38,743 nt of DNA from Citrobacter sp. Awk 4 (GTDB lineage Bacteria; Pseudomonadota; Gammaproteobacteria; Enterobacterales; Enterobacteriaceae). Shown here piece by piece: positions 23,948 to 35,069 of this stretch (within the stretch, counting starts at the first letter, position 1; every line of letters begins with the position of its first letter). Location of the stretch: NCBI RefSeq assembly GCF_028069725.1, contig NZ_JANEWG010000041.1, forward strand, positions 1-38,743. Reading direction: 5' to 3'. Below the pieces are notes generated by a model. The model had not been told where the DNA came from and made no database searches. It saw only the letters and a program-made list of their open reading frames with translations. The position numbers were made by a program, and so were the translations under genes.

Positions 23948-24940
23948 ATGAAAACCGCTTACATTGCCAAACAACGCCAAATTAGCTTCGTGAAATCCCA
24001 CTTTTCTCGTCAACTGGAGGAGCGTCTGGGTCTGATTGAAGTTCAGGCACCGATCCTCAGCCGTGTTGGGGATGGCACGCAAGATAACTTGTCGGGCTGT
24101 GAAAAAGCGGTACAGGTAAAAGTGAAAGCATTGCCAGATGCCCAATTCGAAGTGGTGCATTCCCTGGCAAAGTGGAAACGTCAAACTCTGGGACAACACG
24201 ACTTCAGCGCGGGCGAAGGGCTGTACACGCATATGAAAGCGCTTCGCCCCGATGAAGACCGTCTTTCTCCGCTCCATTCGGTCTACGTTGACCAGTGGGA
24301 CTGGGAACGCGTGATGGGCGACGGTGAGCGTCAATTTTCGACCCTGAAAAGCACAGTAGAGGCGATCTGGGCAGGAATTAAAGCCACTGAAGCTGCAGTG
24401 AGCAAAGAATTTGGCCTGGCACCGTTCCTGCCGGATCAGATCCACTTTGTTCATAGCCAGGATCTGCTTTCCCGTTATCCTGAGCTGGATGCGAAAGGCC
24501 GTGAACGTGCGATCGCTAAAGATCTGGGTGCCGTTTTCCTGGTGGGTATCGGCGGTAAACTGAGCGACGGGCATCGTCATGACGTTCGTGCGCCAGATTA
24601 CGATGACTGGAGTTCCGCCTCCGAGTTGGGTTATGCCGGTCTGAACGGCGATATTCTGGTCTGGAACCCGGTACTGGAAGATGCATTTGAACTTTCTTCG
24701 ATGGGGATTCGCGTTGACGCTGATGCGCTGAAACACCAGTTGGCGCTGACCGGTGACGAAGACCGATTGAGTCTGGAGTGGCATCAGGCGTTGCTGCGTG
24801 GCGAGATGCCACAAACGATCGGCGGTGGTATCGGTCAGTCACGCCTGACCATGTTACTGCTGCAACTGCCACACATTGGTCAGGTGCAATGCGGTGTATG
24901 GCCAGCGCAGGTTCGTGAAAGCGTCTCTTCTCTGCTCTAA
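23948..24940 (+). CDS. asnA: Aspartate-ammonia ligase (asparagine synthetase A)
   Basis: A 330-residue cytoplasmic enzyme making asparagine from aspartate, ammonia and ATP through an aspartyl-adenylate; its fold is that of class II aminoacyl-tRNA synthetases. Key stretches are [11 protein letters not shown] at the start, [10 protein letters not shown], the [13 protein letters not shown] region, and the motif 3-like [14 protein letters not shown] near the end. Length equals E. coli. It is divergent from its regulator asnC and convergent with viaA, only 5 bases apart. Confidence 0.98.
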   Translation: MKTAYIAKQRQISFVKSHFSRQLEERLGLIEVQAPILSRVGDGTQDNLSGCEKAVQVKVKALPDAQFEVVHSLAKWKRQTLGQHDFSAGEGLYTHMKALRPDEDRLSPLHSVYVDQWDWERVMGDGERQFSTLKSTVEAIWAGIKATEAAVSKEFGLAPFLPDQIHFVHSQDLLSRYPELDAKGRERAIAKDLGAVFLVGIGGKLSDGHRHDVRAPDYDDWSSASELGYAGLNGDILVWNPVLEDAFELSSMGIRVDADALKHQLALTGDEDRLSLEWHQALLRGEMPQTIGGGIGQSRLTMLLLQLPHIGQVQCGVWPAQVRESVSSLL

Positions 24941-24945
24941 GATTT

Positions 24946-26397
24946 TTAACGCCGCCAGCGTCGCAGCAGGCGGCTACGCATCCCGGTATCAAAGCGCCAG
25001 ATATGATCGAAAATACGCATGATGCCGGGTTTGCCATGTTCAGACATCGCCACTGCATGAAAGCGATGTTGATGCACCCGTTGTAACTCTCCTACTTTAC
25101 TCACCACATCGTCCGGCAGCCGCTGCGCGATAAAATCTGAAATTACCACTGCATCCGCGTCAAACCATTCCCTGCCTTGCATGCGCTCAATAATGGCGCG
25201 AAAACAACTGGCAATATCCGTACCGCCACGAAACCGCTGGCTCAAAAAACGAATAGCTTGCTCAATACCTTCCCGGCCAGACAATTCGTAGCGCACTACT
25301 TCCGTAGAAAACAGCATGATGAAGCAGCGACGGTTATCGGCGAGCGCAATACGCATTAGCGCCAGACAGAATGCCTTGGCACACTGTTCATTAAACCCGC
25401 CCATTGAGCCGGAGGTATCCACACAGACGATAAATGGGCCGCGGGGTTGTTCGTCGAAATCCTGATGCACCACCGGGCGTTCAGTGATTTTCTCGCGCCA
25501 TGCTTCACCGTGCAGTCGATAGGTGAGCAATTGTTTTTCCACCAGACGCCGGTAGAACTCATATTCCAGTTCAGTGATGCCGAGAGTCGCCAGTTCTGGT
25601 GGGAGTAAACGCAGAATGTCGTCGCTTTGCTGAATGCCGTCCACCTGCTCTGGCACCGTGGCGGGTTCGCGAACCAGTGTGCGGAACGTTTCCATCGGCG
25701 CATCTTTGCGTGGGACTGATTTGGCTTCCCGCGATCGGCCTAACTGTTCCGCCAGTTTTTTGAGTTCGGGCTGTTCAGTCAGAAAATCGCCGTACTTAAC
25801 AATTAACTGATAATCCCCACGTTTGAGCTGACCTGCGCTCATATCCCACAGACGCCCTGCGGCGGTGTCGTTTTCCGCCAGTACCGGTTCCAGTTGTCCA
25901 CTCAGTGTCAAACGTTCCTGAACTTCACTCAGCAATTGTTCGCGTTCTTCCTCCAGCATCTGCTGGTTTAGGGTGGTGGCCTGAACAACGAGACTCAAAC
26001 GCCAGCGTTGTAGAAAAAGGGTATGCAAAGAAGGGGTAAAGACGCTATTGCTGTCCACCAACTGTTGCGCCTGTCCGGCGTAGGGAGAATGCAGCCGGTG
26101 CAGCAGCGTTAATATTTGCGGCAGCTGTACAATAAATTGCGGTGTAGAGAGAAGCTGGCTTTGCTGATAGCTCATCACCTCTTCCGTCAATTCAGGAGGA
26201 ACAAGAGTCTCCTTAATTCGGCTGCGTAACGCTTCGCGCCAGCGTGGCAAATCATCGGTAATCGCATTTTTTAACCGGGGGTATCTTTCAAAAAATACCG
26301 CCAGTTTTGGTGATGCAAGCAGCGCGAGGATCATCTCTTCGACGATCCACTCTTCGCTGACAGCCAACATGATATTGAGCATATCAAGGGTTAGCAT
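24946..26397 (-). CDS. viaA: VWA-domain protein ViaA
   Basis: A 483-residue protein that partners the AAA+ ATPase RavA; in E. coli the pair interacts with the respiratory enzymes fumarate reductase and Nuo and alters aminoglycoside uptake. The C-terminal von Willebrand A domain has an intact MIDAS motif, [10 protein letters not shown], near residue 325, with FRGGTDIA and VISDF as the other metal-site loops. The N-terminal half is mostly helical. Its start overlaps the ravA stop by 7 bases, indicating translational coupling. Confidence 0.95.
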   Translation of the reverse strand: MLTLDMLNIMLAVSEEWIVEEMILALLASPKLAVFFERYPRLKNAITDDLPRWREALRSRIKETLVPPELTEEVMSYQQSQLLSTPQFIVQLPQILTLLHRLHSPYAGQAQQLVDSNSVFTPSLHTLFLQRWRLSLVVQATTLNQQMLEEEREQLLSEVQERLTLSGQLEPVLAENDTAAGRLWDMSAGQLKRGDYQLIVKYGDFLTEQPELKKLAEQLGRSREAKSVPRKDAPMETFRTLVREPATVPEQVDGIQQSDDILRLLPPELATLGITELEYEFYRRLVEKQLLTYRLHGEAWREKITERPVVHQDFDEQPRGPFIVCVDTSGSMGGFNEQCAKAFCLALMRIALADNRRCFIMLFSTEVVRYELSGREGIEQAIRFLSQRFRGGTDIASCFRAIIERMQGREWFDADAVVISDFIAQRLPDDVVSKVGELQRVHQHRFHAVAMSEHGKPGIMRIFDHIWRFDTGMRSRLLRRWRR

Positions 26398-27887
26398 TGC
26401 AGTGCCTGACGAATTTGTGTGCCTACATCCTGCAGACTGGATTCGATACGACCTAACCAGTCGCTATGGATAAAGAGACATTTTTGTTGTTCGCTAAACA
26501 GGTTGTGCTGCTGATGCCAGTCATTGTCCAGCGCTTCCAGTTGTTGTTTGATTTCACTGGGCATATTGTCTTCCGATGAGCCGGGGAGTGCCAGGCGAGT
26601 GCCCTGCAAACTCACGTCGCGAACCACTAAATGCTGGGCGCTGTCGACTTCCATATTCAGCGTTTGGGCAAAACCGATCCCATTCAGTTTACCCCGGATT
26701 TCGCCGCTTTTTGCCAGCCACTGCTCCAGGGCACCACGATCAAACGTAATGTGGATCACTTCCATATCGTGTAGCTTCAACGGCTTTTGCAGCAGCAGTG
26801 TCAGAGTGGCGGCACTGATTTCTGGTGGTAGATCGTAATGTGGGCGACGACTGAACATGCCCCCCAGCCGCACAACGGTGAACGCGGTTTGGTCGCTTTG
26901 CTGCTGTTGTATCTGAATACGGCGTTGCGTGATCCCCCCCAGTCGCGTCAGCATCGCCTGCTGCTGCCAGGCGTGACTGGTCATCAATATTTCTAACTGT
27001 TGCTGCATCAGATTCAGACTTTGTACGTCGTACCACAGGCAATCCTTCAGCAGAATCAGGTCGATAGGCGCAACGGCTTCGCGGCCGCTGAAGAAGGCGC
27101 TGGCCTGTAACAGGCGAATGGCTTTTTTCCAGCGTCGATCCGAGACATAGGGCGCATTTGGCAGCGCATCAAGCTGCTGGCGCAGGGTAAAAATCAGTTC
27201 AAATACGAGATCGGGCAGAGAAATTGCGCCAATGGCTTTTTGCCACTGGGTATATTCTTCATCGGTAACCTGTAGTGAGGCCGGAACGGGATTTTCACTT
27301 TCATCCTGCTGGCTTATCAGCATTGAGCGGAAATTGGCTTTGTCCTGCACTTTATCCAGCCACAGACGGATCAGCATACGGTCATACAGCGCTTCAAGAC
27401 TGCTGTCTGCTTCCGGCAGTTCGTTAGATGCCGCCACCAGCAGGCGCATGGGGATTTTTTCTTCGTACGCGCCGTTGCGAAAATGACGTTCGTTGATGGC
27501 CGTCAGCAATGTATTGAGTATTGCCGGGCCGGCTTTCCAGATTTCGTCCAGAAAGACGATTTCAGCTTCAGGAAGATATCCGGCGGTTAATCGCTCATAA
27601 CGACCTTCATCTTTTAACGCCTGAATGGACAGTGGGCCAAAGACCTCTTCAGGCGTGGAAAAACGTGTCATCAGATATTCAAAGGCTCTGGCGTGCTGAA
27701 AAGCATATTTGAGGCGGCGGGCAATCAGGCTTTTGGCAATACCTGGAGGGCCGAGTAAAAAAACACTCTCTCCGCTCAACGCGGCTAACAGACACAAACG
27801 TACGGCATGGCTGCGTTCATAAAGTCCCTTTTCCAAAGCACTGCTCAGACGGGAAATTCTTTCCGCTAATAAATGTGGGTGAGCCAT
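26391..27887 (-). CDS. ravA: MoxR-family AAA+ ATPase RavA
   Basis: A 498-residue ATPase that forms hexamers and, in E. coli, binds the lysine decarboxylase CadA/LdcI in a cage-like complex. The AAA+ module has Walker A GPPGIAKS near residue 47, Walker [14 protein letters not shown] near residue 110 and sensor 1 AASNELPE. The C-terminal part contains the LARA-type beta domain that binds lysine decarboxylase. I use the ATG at 27887 ([10 protein letters not shown]) as in the 498-residue family protein; the frame is open for 11 more codons upstream. Divergent from kup. Confidence 0.95.
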   Translation of the reverse strand: MAHPHLLAERISRLSSALEKGLYERSHAVRLCLLAALSGESVFLLGPPGIAKSLIARRLKYAFQHARAFEYLMTRFSTPEEVFGPLSIQALKDEGRYERLTAGYLPEAEIVFLDEIWKAGPAILNTLLTAINERHFRNGAYEEKIPMRLLVAASNELPEADSSLEALYDRMLIRLWLDKVQDKANFRSMLISQQDESENPVPASLQVTDEEYTQWQKAIGAISLPDLVFELIFTLRQQLDALPNAPYVSDRRWKKAIRLLQASAFFSGREAVAPIDLILLKDCLWYDVQSLNLMQQQLEILMTSHAWQQQAMLTRLGGITQRRIQIQQQQSDQTAFTVVRLGGMFSRRPHYDLPPEISAATLTLLLQKPLKLHDMEVIHITFDRGALEQWLAKSGEIRGKLNGIGFAQTLNMEVDSAQHLVVRDVSLQGTRLALPGSSEDNMPSEIKQQLEALDNDWHQQHNLFSEQQKCLFIHSDWLGRIESSLQDVGTQIRQALQC

Positions 27888-28108
27888 AATAGAGTGGCGT
27901 CCTTTCATCAGTTGTACCATGTAAACAGCGAGTATAGACGTTTCGCTCCAGGGGCATTAATAGACTGAAGCGCTGTTTCATTTTCTTTGCGCCAGATTAA
28001 TCTGCCGCAATTTAGGGGTACGATTTTGCGATTAATCGTGCATACTTGCGCTTTTTTGTGGGCCAAGGGACTACGCACACATTTCATATATAAACGAAAG
28101 ACTAGTCT

Positions 28109-29977
28109 ATGAGCACTGATAATAAGCAATCATTGTCTGCGATTACCCTCGCGGCGATTGGGGTGGTCTATGGTGATATCGGCACCAGCCCGCTTTATAC
28201 GCTTCGTGAATGTTTGTCCGGTCAGTTTGGTTTTGGCGTTGAGCGCGACGCTGTGTTTGGCTTTCTGTCGCTGATTTTTTGGCTGTTGATTTTTGTTGTC
28301 TCCATCAAGTATTTGACGTTTGTCATGCGTGCAGATAACGCCGGTGAAGGCGGGATCCTGACACTCATGTCGCTAGCCGGGCGGAATACATCGGCAAGAA
28401 CAACTTCCGCGTTGGTCATTATCGGACTGATCGGGGGGAGTTTTTTCTATGGTGAAGTGGTTATCACCCCAGCAATCTCGGTCATGTCGGCGATTGAAGG
28501 TTTAGAAATCATTGCGCCGCAGCTCGATACCTGGATTGTCCCACTTTCTATTATCGTCCTCACCCTGCTGTTTATGATTCAGAAGCATGGTACCGGGATG
28601 GTGGGTAAGCTGTTTGCACCAATCATGCTGATTTGGTTCCTGGTGCTTGCCGGGCTGGGTTTGCGCAGTATTATCGCCAACCCTGAAGTGTTACAAGCTT
28701 TAAATCCGCTGTGGGCTGTGCATTTCTTTCTGGAGTTTAAAACCCTATCCTTTATCGCATTAGGCGCTGTGGTGCTGTCTATTACCGGTGTCGAAGCGCT
28801 GTACGCCGATATGGGCCATTTTGGTAAGCTCCCTATCCGCCTGGCATGGTTCTCCGTGGTATTGCCTTCGCTGACGCTGAACTATTTCGGTCAGGGGGCG
28901 TTGTTGCTCAAACACCCGGAAGCCATCAAAAACCCGTTCTTCCTGTTGGCGCCGGATTGGGCGTTAATTCCGCTGCTGATCCTCGCCGCACTGGCGACAG
29001 TTATCGCTTCGCAGGCCGTTATCTCTGGCGTTTTCTCACTGACGCGCCAGGCTGTGCGACTTGGCTATTTGTCGCCAATGCGCATTATCCACACTTCAGA
29101 GATGGAGTCGGGTCAAATCTACATTCCTTTTGTAAACTGGATGCTCTACGTCGCTGTGGTGATTGTGATTATCAGCTTCGAGCACTCCAGCAATCTGGCG
29201 GCGGCGTACGGTATTGCGGTGACGGGAACAATGGTGTTGACGTCGCTCCTCTCGACCACCGTAGCGCGTAAAAACTGGCACTGGAACAAGTACTTCGTCG
29301 CGCTGATTCTGGTGGCGTTCCTGTGTATTGATGTTCCGCTGTTCTCGGCAAACCTCGATAAACTGCTTTCAGGCGGTTGGTTGCCATTAAGTCTGGGTCT
29401 GGTGATGTTTACTATCATGACGACCTGGAAAAGCGAGCGCTTCCGTCTGCTGCGTCGCATGCATGAGCACGGTAACTCTCTGGAAGCGATGATCGCCTCA
29501 CTGGAGAAATCTCCGCCGGTTCGTGTGCCGGGCACTGCGGTGTACATGTCGCGCGCACTGAACGTTATCCCGTTTGCCTTGATGCATAACCTCAAACATA
29601 ACAAGGTTCTGCATGAGCGGGTGATCCTGCTGACGCTGCGCACAGAAGATGCGCCTTATGTACACAACGTGCGTCGTGTGCAGATTGAGCAACTGTCGCC
29701 AACCTTCTGGCGTGTGGTGGCCAGTTACGGCTGGCGCGAAACGCCGAACGTTGAAGAAGTTTTCCACCGCTGTGGTCTGGAAGGGTTAAGCTGTCGAATG
29801 ATGGAAACCTCTTTCTTTATGTCACACGAATCGTTAATCGTCGGAAAACGTCCGTGGTATCTCCGTTTGCGCGGCAAACTGTATCTGTTGTTGCAGCGTA
29901 ATGCGCTGCGTGCGCCGGATCAGTTTGAGATCCCGCCTAACCGGGTTATTGAACTGGGAACCCAGGTCGAGATTTAA
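28109..29977 (+). CDS. kup: Low-affinity potassium transporter Kup
   Basis: A 622-residue K+/H+ symporter of the KUP/HAK/KT family in the inner membrane, most active at low pH. About twelve membrane helices fill residues 10-430; the family signature [15 protein letters not shown] is at about residues 17-31 and [20 protein letters not shown] follows. The last 180 residues are a cytoplasmic domain. Length equals E. coli. The Shine-Dalgarno is weak (GAAAG). A terminator follows at 29989-30018. Confidence 0.98.
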   Translation: MSTDNKQSLSAITLAAIGVVYGDIGTSPLYTLRECLSGQFGFGVERDAVFGFLSLIFWLLIFVVSIKYLTFVMRADNAGEGGILTLMSLAGRNTSARTTSALVIIGLIGGSFFYGEVVITPAISVMSAIEGLEIIAPQLDTWIVPLSIIVLTLLFMIQKHGTGMVGKLFAPIMLIWFLVLAGLGLRSIIANPEVLQALNPLWAVHFFLEFKTLSFIALGAVVLSITGVEALYADMGHFGKLPIRLAWFSVVLPSLTLNYFGQGALLLKHPEAIKNPFFLLAPDWALIPLLILAALATVIASQAVISGVFSLTRQAVRLGYLSPMRIIHTSEMESGQIYIPFVNWMLYVAVVIVIISFEHSSNLAAAYGIAVTGTMVLTSLLSTTVARKNWHWNKYFVALILVAFLCIDVPLFSANLDKLLSGGWLPLSLGLVMFTIMTTWKSERFRLLRRMHEHGNSLEAMIASLEKSPPVRVPGTAVYMSRALNVIPFALMHNLKHNKVLHERVILLTLRTEDAPYVHNVRRVQIEQLSPTFWRVVASYGWRETPNVEEVFHRCGLEGLSCRMMETSFFMSHESLIVGKRPWYLRLRGKLYLLLQRNALRAPDQFEIPPNRVIELGTQVEI

Positions 29978-29988
29978 ACCTCACAACG

Positions 29989-30018
29989 CCCTCTTTCATG
30001 ATGAAAGGGGGCGTTTTG
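29989..30018 (+). terminator. kup terminator
   Basis: An imperfect hairpin with ACGCCC and GGGCGT at its base and CTTTCAT/ATGAAAG near its tip is followed by TTTTG, 12 bases after the kup stop codon. Confidence 0.85.
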
Positions 30019-30061
30019 TTTATCCCTTCTCAGTTTTTATTTTTCGCTATGACATGGTTTG

Positions 30062-30085
30062 CGAAACGTTTCGATGCTGATCACA
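30062..30085. promoter_or_regulatory. Upstream RbsR-type palindrome overlapping a CRP-like site
   Basis: CGAAACGTTTCG (30062-30073) is a perfect 12-base palindrome identical to the core of the downstream operator. Overlapping it, a half-perfect CRP site ends in TCACATTT (30081-30088), with a poor left half; its centre near 30077.5 would be at about -61.5 from the start site implied by TAAACT. Confidence 0.6.
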
Positions 30086-30126
30086 TTTCAGTAACCTCAA
30101 GGTGGTTATCTGAGCATTATTGCGAC

Positions 30127-30155
30127 TAAACTTATCGTCAGCGAAACGTTTCGCT
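30127..30155 (+). promoter_or_regulatory. rbsD promoter -10 and main RbsR operator
   Basis: A TAAACT -10 (30127-30132) with no good -35 is followed by the 16-base perfect palindrome AGCGAAACGTTTCGCT (30140-30155), which covers the likely transcription start near 30139. This is the known type of RbsR operator (LacI family, central CG). RbsR bound there would block the promoter until ribose is present. Confidence 0.85.
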
Positions 30156-30169
30156 AGTGGGGTAAGAAA

Positions 30170-30589
30170 ATGAAGAAAGGCACGGTACTCAATTCTGAAA
30201 TTTCATCGGTAATTTCCCGCCTTGGGCATACCGATACGCTGGTGGTGTGTGATGCGGGTTTACCCATTCCGGGAAGCACATCGCGTATTGATATGGCATT
30301 AACCCAGGGGGTACCTTCATTTATGCAGGTACTGGATGTCGTCACCCGTGAAATGCAGGTCGAGTCGGCCATTCTCGCGACGGAAATCAAACAACATAAT
30401 CCGCAGCTCCACGAAACGTTGCTCAAACACATTGAGCAACTGCAACAACACCAGGGAAATACCATCGAAATTCGTTACACCACGCACGAACAATTCAAAA
30501 AACAAACCGCAGACAGCCAGGCGGTCATTCGCAGCGGAGAGTGTTCTCCGTACGCGAATATTATTCTCTGTGCTGGCGTCACGTTCTGA
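30170..30589 (+). CDS. rbsD: D-ribose pyranase RbsD
   Basis: A 139-residue cytoplasmic enzyme that interconverts the pyranose and furanose forms of ribose so that RbsK can use it. The catalytic His20 lies in [19 protein letters not shown], and the C-terminal [15 protein letters not shown] is the family ending. It is the first gene of the ribose operon, directly after the RbsR operator. Its stop codon (TGA, 30587-30589) lies within the Shine-Dalgarno of rbsA (TGAGG). Confidence 0.97.
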   Translation: MKKGTVLNSEISSVISRLGHTDTLVVCDAGLPIPGSTSRIDMALTQGVPSFMQVLDVVTREMQVESAILATEIKQHNPQLHETLLKHIEQLQQHQGNTIEIRYTTHEQFKKQTADSQAVIRSGECSPYANIILCAGVTF

Positions 30590-30596
30590 GGCCATC

Positions 30597-32102
30597 ATGG
30601 ACGCATTACTGCAACTCAAAGGGATCGATAAAGCGTTCCCGGGCGTAAAAGCGCTATCCGGCGCCGCGTTGAATGTTTATCCAGGTCGCGTCATGGCGCT
30701 GGTGGGCGAGAACGGCGCGGGCAAATCCACCATGATGAAAGTGTTAACCGGCATCTATTCACGTGATGCGGGTTCTTTGTTGTGGTTGGGAAAAGAGACC
30801 ACCTTTAACGGCCCTAAATCTTCTCAGGAAGCCGGTATCGGCATTATCCACCAGGAACTGAACCTGATCCCGCAACTCACTATCGCCGAAAACATTTTTC
30901 TGGGCCGTGAGTTTGTTAATCGCTTTGGCAAAATCGACTGGAAAAAGATGTATGCCGAAGCCGACGTTTTGCTCTCAAAGCTCAATCTGCGCTTTAAAAG
31001 CGACAGGCTGGTGGGCGAACTGTCGATTGGCGATCAGCAGATGGTGGAAATAGCCAAAGTACTGAGCTTTGAATCCAAAGTCATCATTATGGATGAACCT
31101 ACGGATGCGCTTACCGATACCGAAACGGAATCTTTATTCCGCGTTATTCGCGAATTGAAGTCGCAGGGGCGCGGGATTGTCTATATTTCTCATCGTATGA
31201 AAGAGATCTTCGAAATTTGCGATGACGTGACTGTTTTTCGTGACGGACAATTTATTGCCGAACGTGAAGTGGCCTCGCTGACCGAAGATTCACTCATCGA
31301 AATGATGGTCGGTCGTAAGCTTGAGGATCAGTACCCGCGCCTGAACAACGCGCCGGGAGAGGTCCGCCTGAAAGTGGATAATCTGTGTGGTCCCGGCGTG
31401 AATAATGTTTCTTTTACGCTGCGTAAGGGCGAGATTCTGGGAATTTCGGGCTTGATGGGCGCCGGGCGTACCGAACTGATGAAGGTGTTGTATGGCGCGC
31501 TGCCTCGCACCAGCGGTTACGTCACTCTCGACGGTCATGAAGTGGTGGCGCGTTCGCCGCAGGACGGCCTGGCGAACGGTATCGTCTACATTTCTGAAGA
31601 CCGTAAGCGTGACGGCTTAGTACTTGGCATGTCGGTGAAAGAAAACATGTCGTTGACCGCGTTGCGTTACTTCAGCCGTACCGGCGGCAGCCTTAAACAT
31701 AAAGATGAACAACAGGCGGTCAGTGATTTCATCCGCCTGTTCAACGTGAAAACGCCGTCAATGGAACAGGCGATTGGCCTGCTGTCCGGTGGTAACCAAC
31801 AGAAGGTGGCGATTGCCCGCGGTTTAATGACGCGCCCAAAAGTGTTGATCCTCGACGAGCCGACCCGTGGCGTAGACGTGGGCGCTAAAAAAGAGATTTA
31901 TCAGCTTATTAATCAGTTTAAGGCCGATGGCCTGAGCATCATTCTGGTCTCATCTGAGATGCCAGAAGTATTAGGCATGAGCGATCGCATCATCGTCATG
32001 CATGAAGGGCATCTCGGCGGTGAATTCACTCGCGAGCAGGCCACCCAGGAAGTGTTAATGGCTGCCGCTGTAGGCAAGCTTAATCGCGTGAATCAGGAGT
32101 AA
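30597..32102 (+). CDS. rbsA: Ribose ABC transporter ATPase RbsA
   Basis: A 501-residue ATPase with two fused ABC modules that drives ribose import through RbsC. Module one has Walker [10 protein letters not shown] near residue 37, signature LSIGDQQM and Walker B VIIMDEP. Module two has a degenerate Walker A (GLMGAGRTE), signature LSGGNQQK and VLILDEP, so as usual in this sugar-importer class only one site is fully canonical. I use the ATG at 30597 (MDALLQLKG); the frame is open upstream but that portion overlaps rbsD and resembles nothing. Five bases separate it from rbsC. Confidence 0.97.
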   Translation: MDALLQLKGIDKAFPGVKALSGAALNVYPGRVMALVGENGAGKSTMMKVLTGIYSRDAGSLLWLGKETTFNGPKSSQEAGIGIIHQELNLIPQLTIAENIFLGREFVNRFGKIDWKKMYAEADVLLSKLNLRFKSDRLVGELSIGDQQMVEIAKVLSFESKVIIMDEPTDALTDTETESLFRVIRELKSQGRGIVYISHRMKEIFEICDDVTVFRDGQFIAEREVASLTEDSLIEMMVGRKLEDQYPRLNNAPGEVRLKVDNLCGPGVNNVSFTLRKGEILGISGLMGAGRTELMKVLYGALPRTSGYVTLDGHEVVARSPQDGLANGIVYISEDRKRDGLVLGMSVKENMSLTALRYFSRTGGSLKHKDEQQAVSDFIRLFNVKTPSMEQAIGLLSGGNQQKVAIARGLMTRPKVLILDEPTRGVDVGAKKEIYQLINQFKADGLSIILVSSEMPEVLGMSDRIIVMHEGHLGGEFTREQATQEVLMAAAVGKLNRVNQE

Positions 32103-32107
32103 AAAAG

Positions 32108-33073
32108 ATGACTACCCAGGCTGTTTCTGGTCGCCGTTATTTCACCAAAGCATGGCTGATGGAGCAGAAGTCGCTCATTGCCCTGTTGGTGCTGATCGCG
32201 ATTGTTTCCACAATGAGTCCTAACTTTTTTACCGTTAATAACCTGTTCAACATTCTTCAGCAAACTTCGGTCAACGCCATTATGGCGGTGGGGATGACGC
32301 TGGTCATTCTGACGTCGGGTATCGATTTGTCTGTCGGTTCTCTGTTGGCGCTTACCGGTGCTGTTGCGGCGTCTATTGTTGGTATCGAAGTTAACGCGCT
32401 GGTGGCCGTTGCCGCTGCGCTGGCGTTAGGTGCAGCCATTGGTGCAGTGACAGGGGTAATAGTCGCGAAAGGTCGCGTTCAGGCGTTTATCGCTACGCTG
32501 GTGATGATGCTGCTGCTGCGTGGCGTCACGATGGTGTATACCAACGGTAGCCCAGTGAACACTGGATTTACGGATAATGCGGATCTGTTTGGTTGGTTCG
32601 GTATTGGTCGTCCGCTGGGTGTCCCGACACCGGTCTGGATTATGGGGATTGTCTTCCTTGCGGCGTGGTACATGCTGCACCATACCCGTCTGGGTCGCTA
32701 TATCTATGCGTTGGGCGGTAACGAAGCCGCAACGCGCTTGTCCGGCATCAGCGTTAGCAAAGTCAAAATTATCGTCTATTCATTATGTGGTTTGCTGGCA
32801 TCACTGGCGGGCATTATCGAAGTGGCTCGTCTTTCATCAGCGCAACCCACGGCAGGTACGGGGTATGAGCTGGATGCCATCGCCGCAGTCGTTCTGGGCG
32901 GTACCAGCCTTGCGGGCGGTAAAGGACGTATTGTTGGGACATTGATCGGCGCACTGATCCTTGGCTTCCTCAATAATGGTTTGAATTTGTTAGGTGTTTC
33001 CTCCTATTACCAGATGATCGTTAAAGCTGTGGTGATTTTGCTGGCGGTACTGGTAGACAACAAAAAGCAGTAA
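32108..33073 (+). CDS. rbsC: Ribose ABC transporter permease RbsC
   Basis: A 321-residue inner-membrane permease; two copies form the ribose channel with RbsA. Eight to ten hydrophobic helices are visible, and the family segments GMTLVILTSGIDLSVGS and GYELDAIAAVVLGGTSLAGGKG are intact. It follows rbsA by 5 bases and precedes rbsB by 24. Confidence 0.98.
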   Translation: MTTQAVSGRRYFTKAWLMEQKSLIALLVLIAIVSTMSPNFFTVNNLFNILQQTSVNAIMAVGMTLVILTSGIDLSVGSLLALTGAVAASIVGIEVNALVAVAAALALGAAIGAVTGVIVAKGRVQAFIATLVMMLLLRGVTMVYTNGSPVNTGFTDNADLFGWFGIGRPLGVPTPVWIMGIVFLAAWYMLHHTRLGRYIYALGGNEAATRLSGISVSKVKIIVYSLCGLLASLAGIIEVARLSSAQPTAGTGYELDAIAAVVLGGTSLAGGKGRIVGTLIGALILGFLNNGLNLLGVSSYYQMIVKAVVILLAVLVDNKKQ

Positions 33074-33097
33074 CAACGACTATAGGACATCTTAAAT

Positions 33098-33988
33098 ATG
33101 AACATGAAAAAACTGGCTACCCTGGTTTCTGCTGTTGCGCTTAGCGCCACCGTGAGCGCGAATGCGATGGCAAAAGACACCATTGCGCTGGTTATCTCCA
33201 CTCTGAACAACCCGTTCTTTGTCACCCTGAAAGAAGGGGCTCAGAAAGAAGCCGATAAACTGGGCTATAACCTGGTCGTACTGGATTCGCAGAATAACCC
33301 GGCAAAAGAACTGGCGAACGTGCAGGATTTGACCGTACGCGGCACCAAAATTTTGCTGATCAACCCAACCGATTCCGACGCGGTAGGTAATGCGGTGAAG
33401 ATGGCGAATCAGGCCAAAATCCCGGTCATCACCCTGGACCGTGTAGCATCTAAGGGCGAAGTGGTCAGCCATATCGCTTCAGATAACGTGCTGGGCGGTA
33501 AGATTGCGGGTGATTATATCGCGAAGAAAGCGGGTGAAGGCGCGAAAGTCATTGAACTACAGGGGATTGCGGGGACTTCCGCCGCGCGTGAGCGTGGTGA
33601 AGGCTTCCAACAGGCCGTTGCTGCTCACAAATTCAATGTGCTTGCCAGCCAACCTGCTGACTTTGACCGTACCAAAGGCTTGAACGTGATGCAGAACCTG
33701 CTGACCGCGCATCCGGATGTACAGGCTGTATTTGCTCAGAACGACGAGATGGCGCTCGGTGCGCTGCGCGCTCTGCAAACCGCAGGTAAATCTGATGTGA
33801 TGGTGGTTGGATTTGACGGCACACCGGATGGCGAAAAAGCGGTAAATGATGGCAAACTGGCTGCGACCATTGCTCAGTTACCGGATCAGATCGGCGCTAA
33901 AGGTGTTGAGACCGCTGATAAAGTACTGAAAGGTGAGACGGTTCAGGCTAAATATCCGGTTGACCTGAAGCTGGTCATTAAGCAGTAA
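33098..33988 (+). CDS. rbsB: Periplasmic ribose-binding protein RbsB
   Basis: A 296-residue precursor of the periplasmic ribose receptor, which also passes ribose to the Trg chemoreceptor. The signal peptide ([25 protein letters not shown]) is cleaved before KDTIALV. Ligand-binding residues are spread over the two lobes, with [34 protein letters not shown] and VGFDGTPDG all as in E. coli. It is followed by a hairpin-rich spacer before rbsK. Confidence 0.98.
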   Translation: MNMKKLATLVSAVALSATVSANAMAKDTIALVISTLNNPFFVTLKEGAQKEADKLGYNLVVLDSQNNPAKELANVQDLTVRGTKILLINPTDSDAVGNAVKMANQAKIPVITLDRVASKGEVVSHIASDNVLGGKIAGDYIAKKAGEGAKVIELQGIAGTSAARERGEGFQQAVAAHKFNVLASQPADFDRTKGLNVMQNLLTAHPDVQAVFAQNDEMALGALRALQTAGKSDVMVVGFDGTPDGEKAVNDGKLAATIAQLPDQIGAKGVETADKVLKGETVQAKYPVDLKLVIKQ

Positions 33989-34136
33989 TAAGCGATTCAG
34001 GCAGTTTCCTGCCTGATGGCGACATAAATACGCCATCCTCAGAAGGTACAAACATTCTGAAGATGAAAGCGTAAAAAGAAAAGCAGGGCACGCGCCACCC
34101 TAATACGGTGGCGCACTTTGACTTGGAATTCCGAAC
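33989..34136 (+). ncRNA. Hairpin-rich rbsB 3' UTR; likely position of an RbsZ-type small RNA
   Basis: The 148-base rbsB-rbsK spacer holds three hairpins in a row: CAGGCAG/CTGCCTG (33998-34014), GATGGCG/CGCCATC (about 34014-34036) and a perfect 8-bp stem GCGCCACC/GGTGGCGC (34092-34099 with 34107-34114) followed by ACTTTGACTT. In E. coli the 3' UTR of rbsB gives the small RNA RbsZ; that this spacer does the same is inferred from position and structure only. The hairpins may also lower expression of rbsKR relative to rbsB. Confidence 0.4.
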
Positions 34137-35066
34137 ATGAAAACCGCAGGCAACCTCGTTGTTCTTGGCAGCATTAATGCCGATCACATCCTTAACCTTA
34201 AATCCTTTCCAACCCCAGGCGAAACCGTAACAGGTAACCACTATCAGGTGGCTTTTGGTGGAAAAGGCGCCAATCAGGCGGTTGCTGCGGGCCGCAGTGG
34301 TGCAAATATTGCGTTTATCGCCTGTACGGGCGATGACGACATTGGCGAAAGTGTTCGCAAACAGCTAACCCGTGACAATATCGATATCGCGCCAATTAGC
34401 GTGATCAAAGGTGAAGCGACAGGTGTGGCGCTGATATTCGTAAATGGTGAAGGCGAAAACGTCATTGGCATCCATGCTGGTGCAAATGCGGCGCTGTCAC
34501 CTGAACTGGTGGACGCGCAACGCGAGCGAATTGCCCAGGCATCTGCATTGTTGATGCAACTGGAATCTCCCATTGAAAGCGTATTGGCGGCGGCCAAAAT
34601 TGCCCATCAGAATAAAACCATCGTAGCGCTTAACCCGGCACCCGCTCGTGAACTTTCCGACGAACTGCTGGGGCTGGTGGATATTATTACGCCGAACGAA
34701 ACGGAAGCGGAGAAGCTGACCGGTATTCGCGTAGAAAACGATGACGATGCCGCGAAGGCTGCTCAGGTGTTGCATGCCAAGGGTATCCATACTGTATTGA
34801 TAACGTTAGGAAGCCGTGGCGTCTGGGCCAGTGTGGATGGCGACGGTCACCGGGTTCCCGGTTTTAAAGTCGATGCTGTCGACACGATTGCGGCCGGTGA
34901 TACCTTCAACGGCGCGCTGATTACCGCAATACTGGAAGAGACTTCGTTGCCTGAAGCTATCCGCTTTGCACATGCTGCTGCCGCCATTGCGGTAACACGT
35001 AAAGGTGCGCAGCCCTCCGTTCCGTGGCGCGAAGAGATTGAGGCGTTTTTGGGTCAGCAGAGGTAA
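34137..35066 (+). CDS. rbsK: Ribokinase
   Basis: A 309-residue PfkB-family kinase that phosphorylates ribose to ribose-5-phosphate. The sugar-binding segment GGKGANQAVAAGR is at about residues 42-54, and the catalytic motif DTIAAGDTFNGALI holds the base Asp (GD) near residue 255. Other contacts (NEGEAD-type NETEAEKLTG, and ITLGSRGVW) are present. The rbsR start follows 3 bases after its stop codon. Confidence 0.98.
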   Translation: MKTAGNLVVLGSINADHILNLKSFPTPGETVTGNHYQVAFGGKGANQAVAAGRSGANIAFIACTGDDDIGESVRKQLTRDNIDIAPISVIKGEATGVALIFVNGEGENVIGIHAGANAALSPELVDAQRERIAQASALLMQLESPIESVLAAAKIAHQNKTIVALNPAPARELSDELLGLVDIITPNETEAEKLTGIRVENDDDAAKAAQVLHAKGIHTVLITLGSRGVWASVDGDGHRVPGFKVDAVDTIAAGDTFNGALITAILEETSLPEAIRFAHAAAAIAVTRKGAQPSVPWREEIEAFLGQQR

Positions 35067-35069
35067 CGC

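Noticed and set aside
23885..24814. 309-codon open frame opposite asnA
   Set aside because: Antisense shadow of asnA with no domain match.
30336..30596. N-terminal extension of rbsA overlapping rbsD
   Set aside because: The extra residues overlap rbsD out of frame and are unlike any ABC protein; the ATG at 30597 gives the 501-residue family length.
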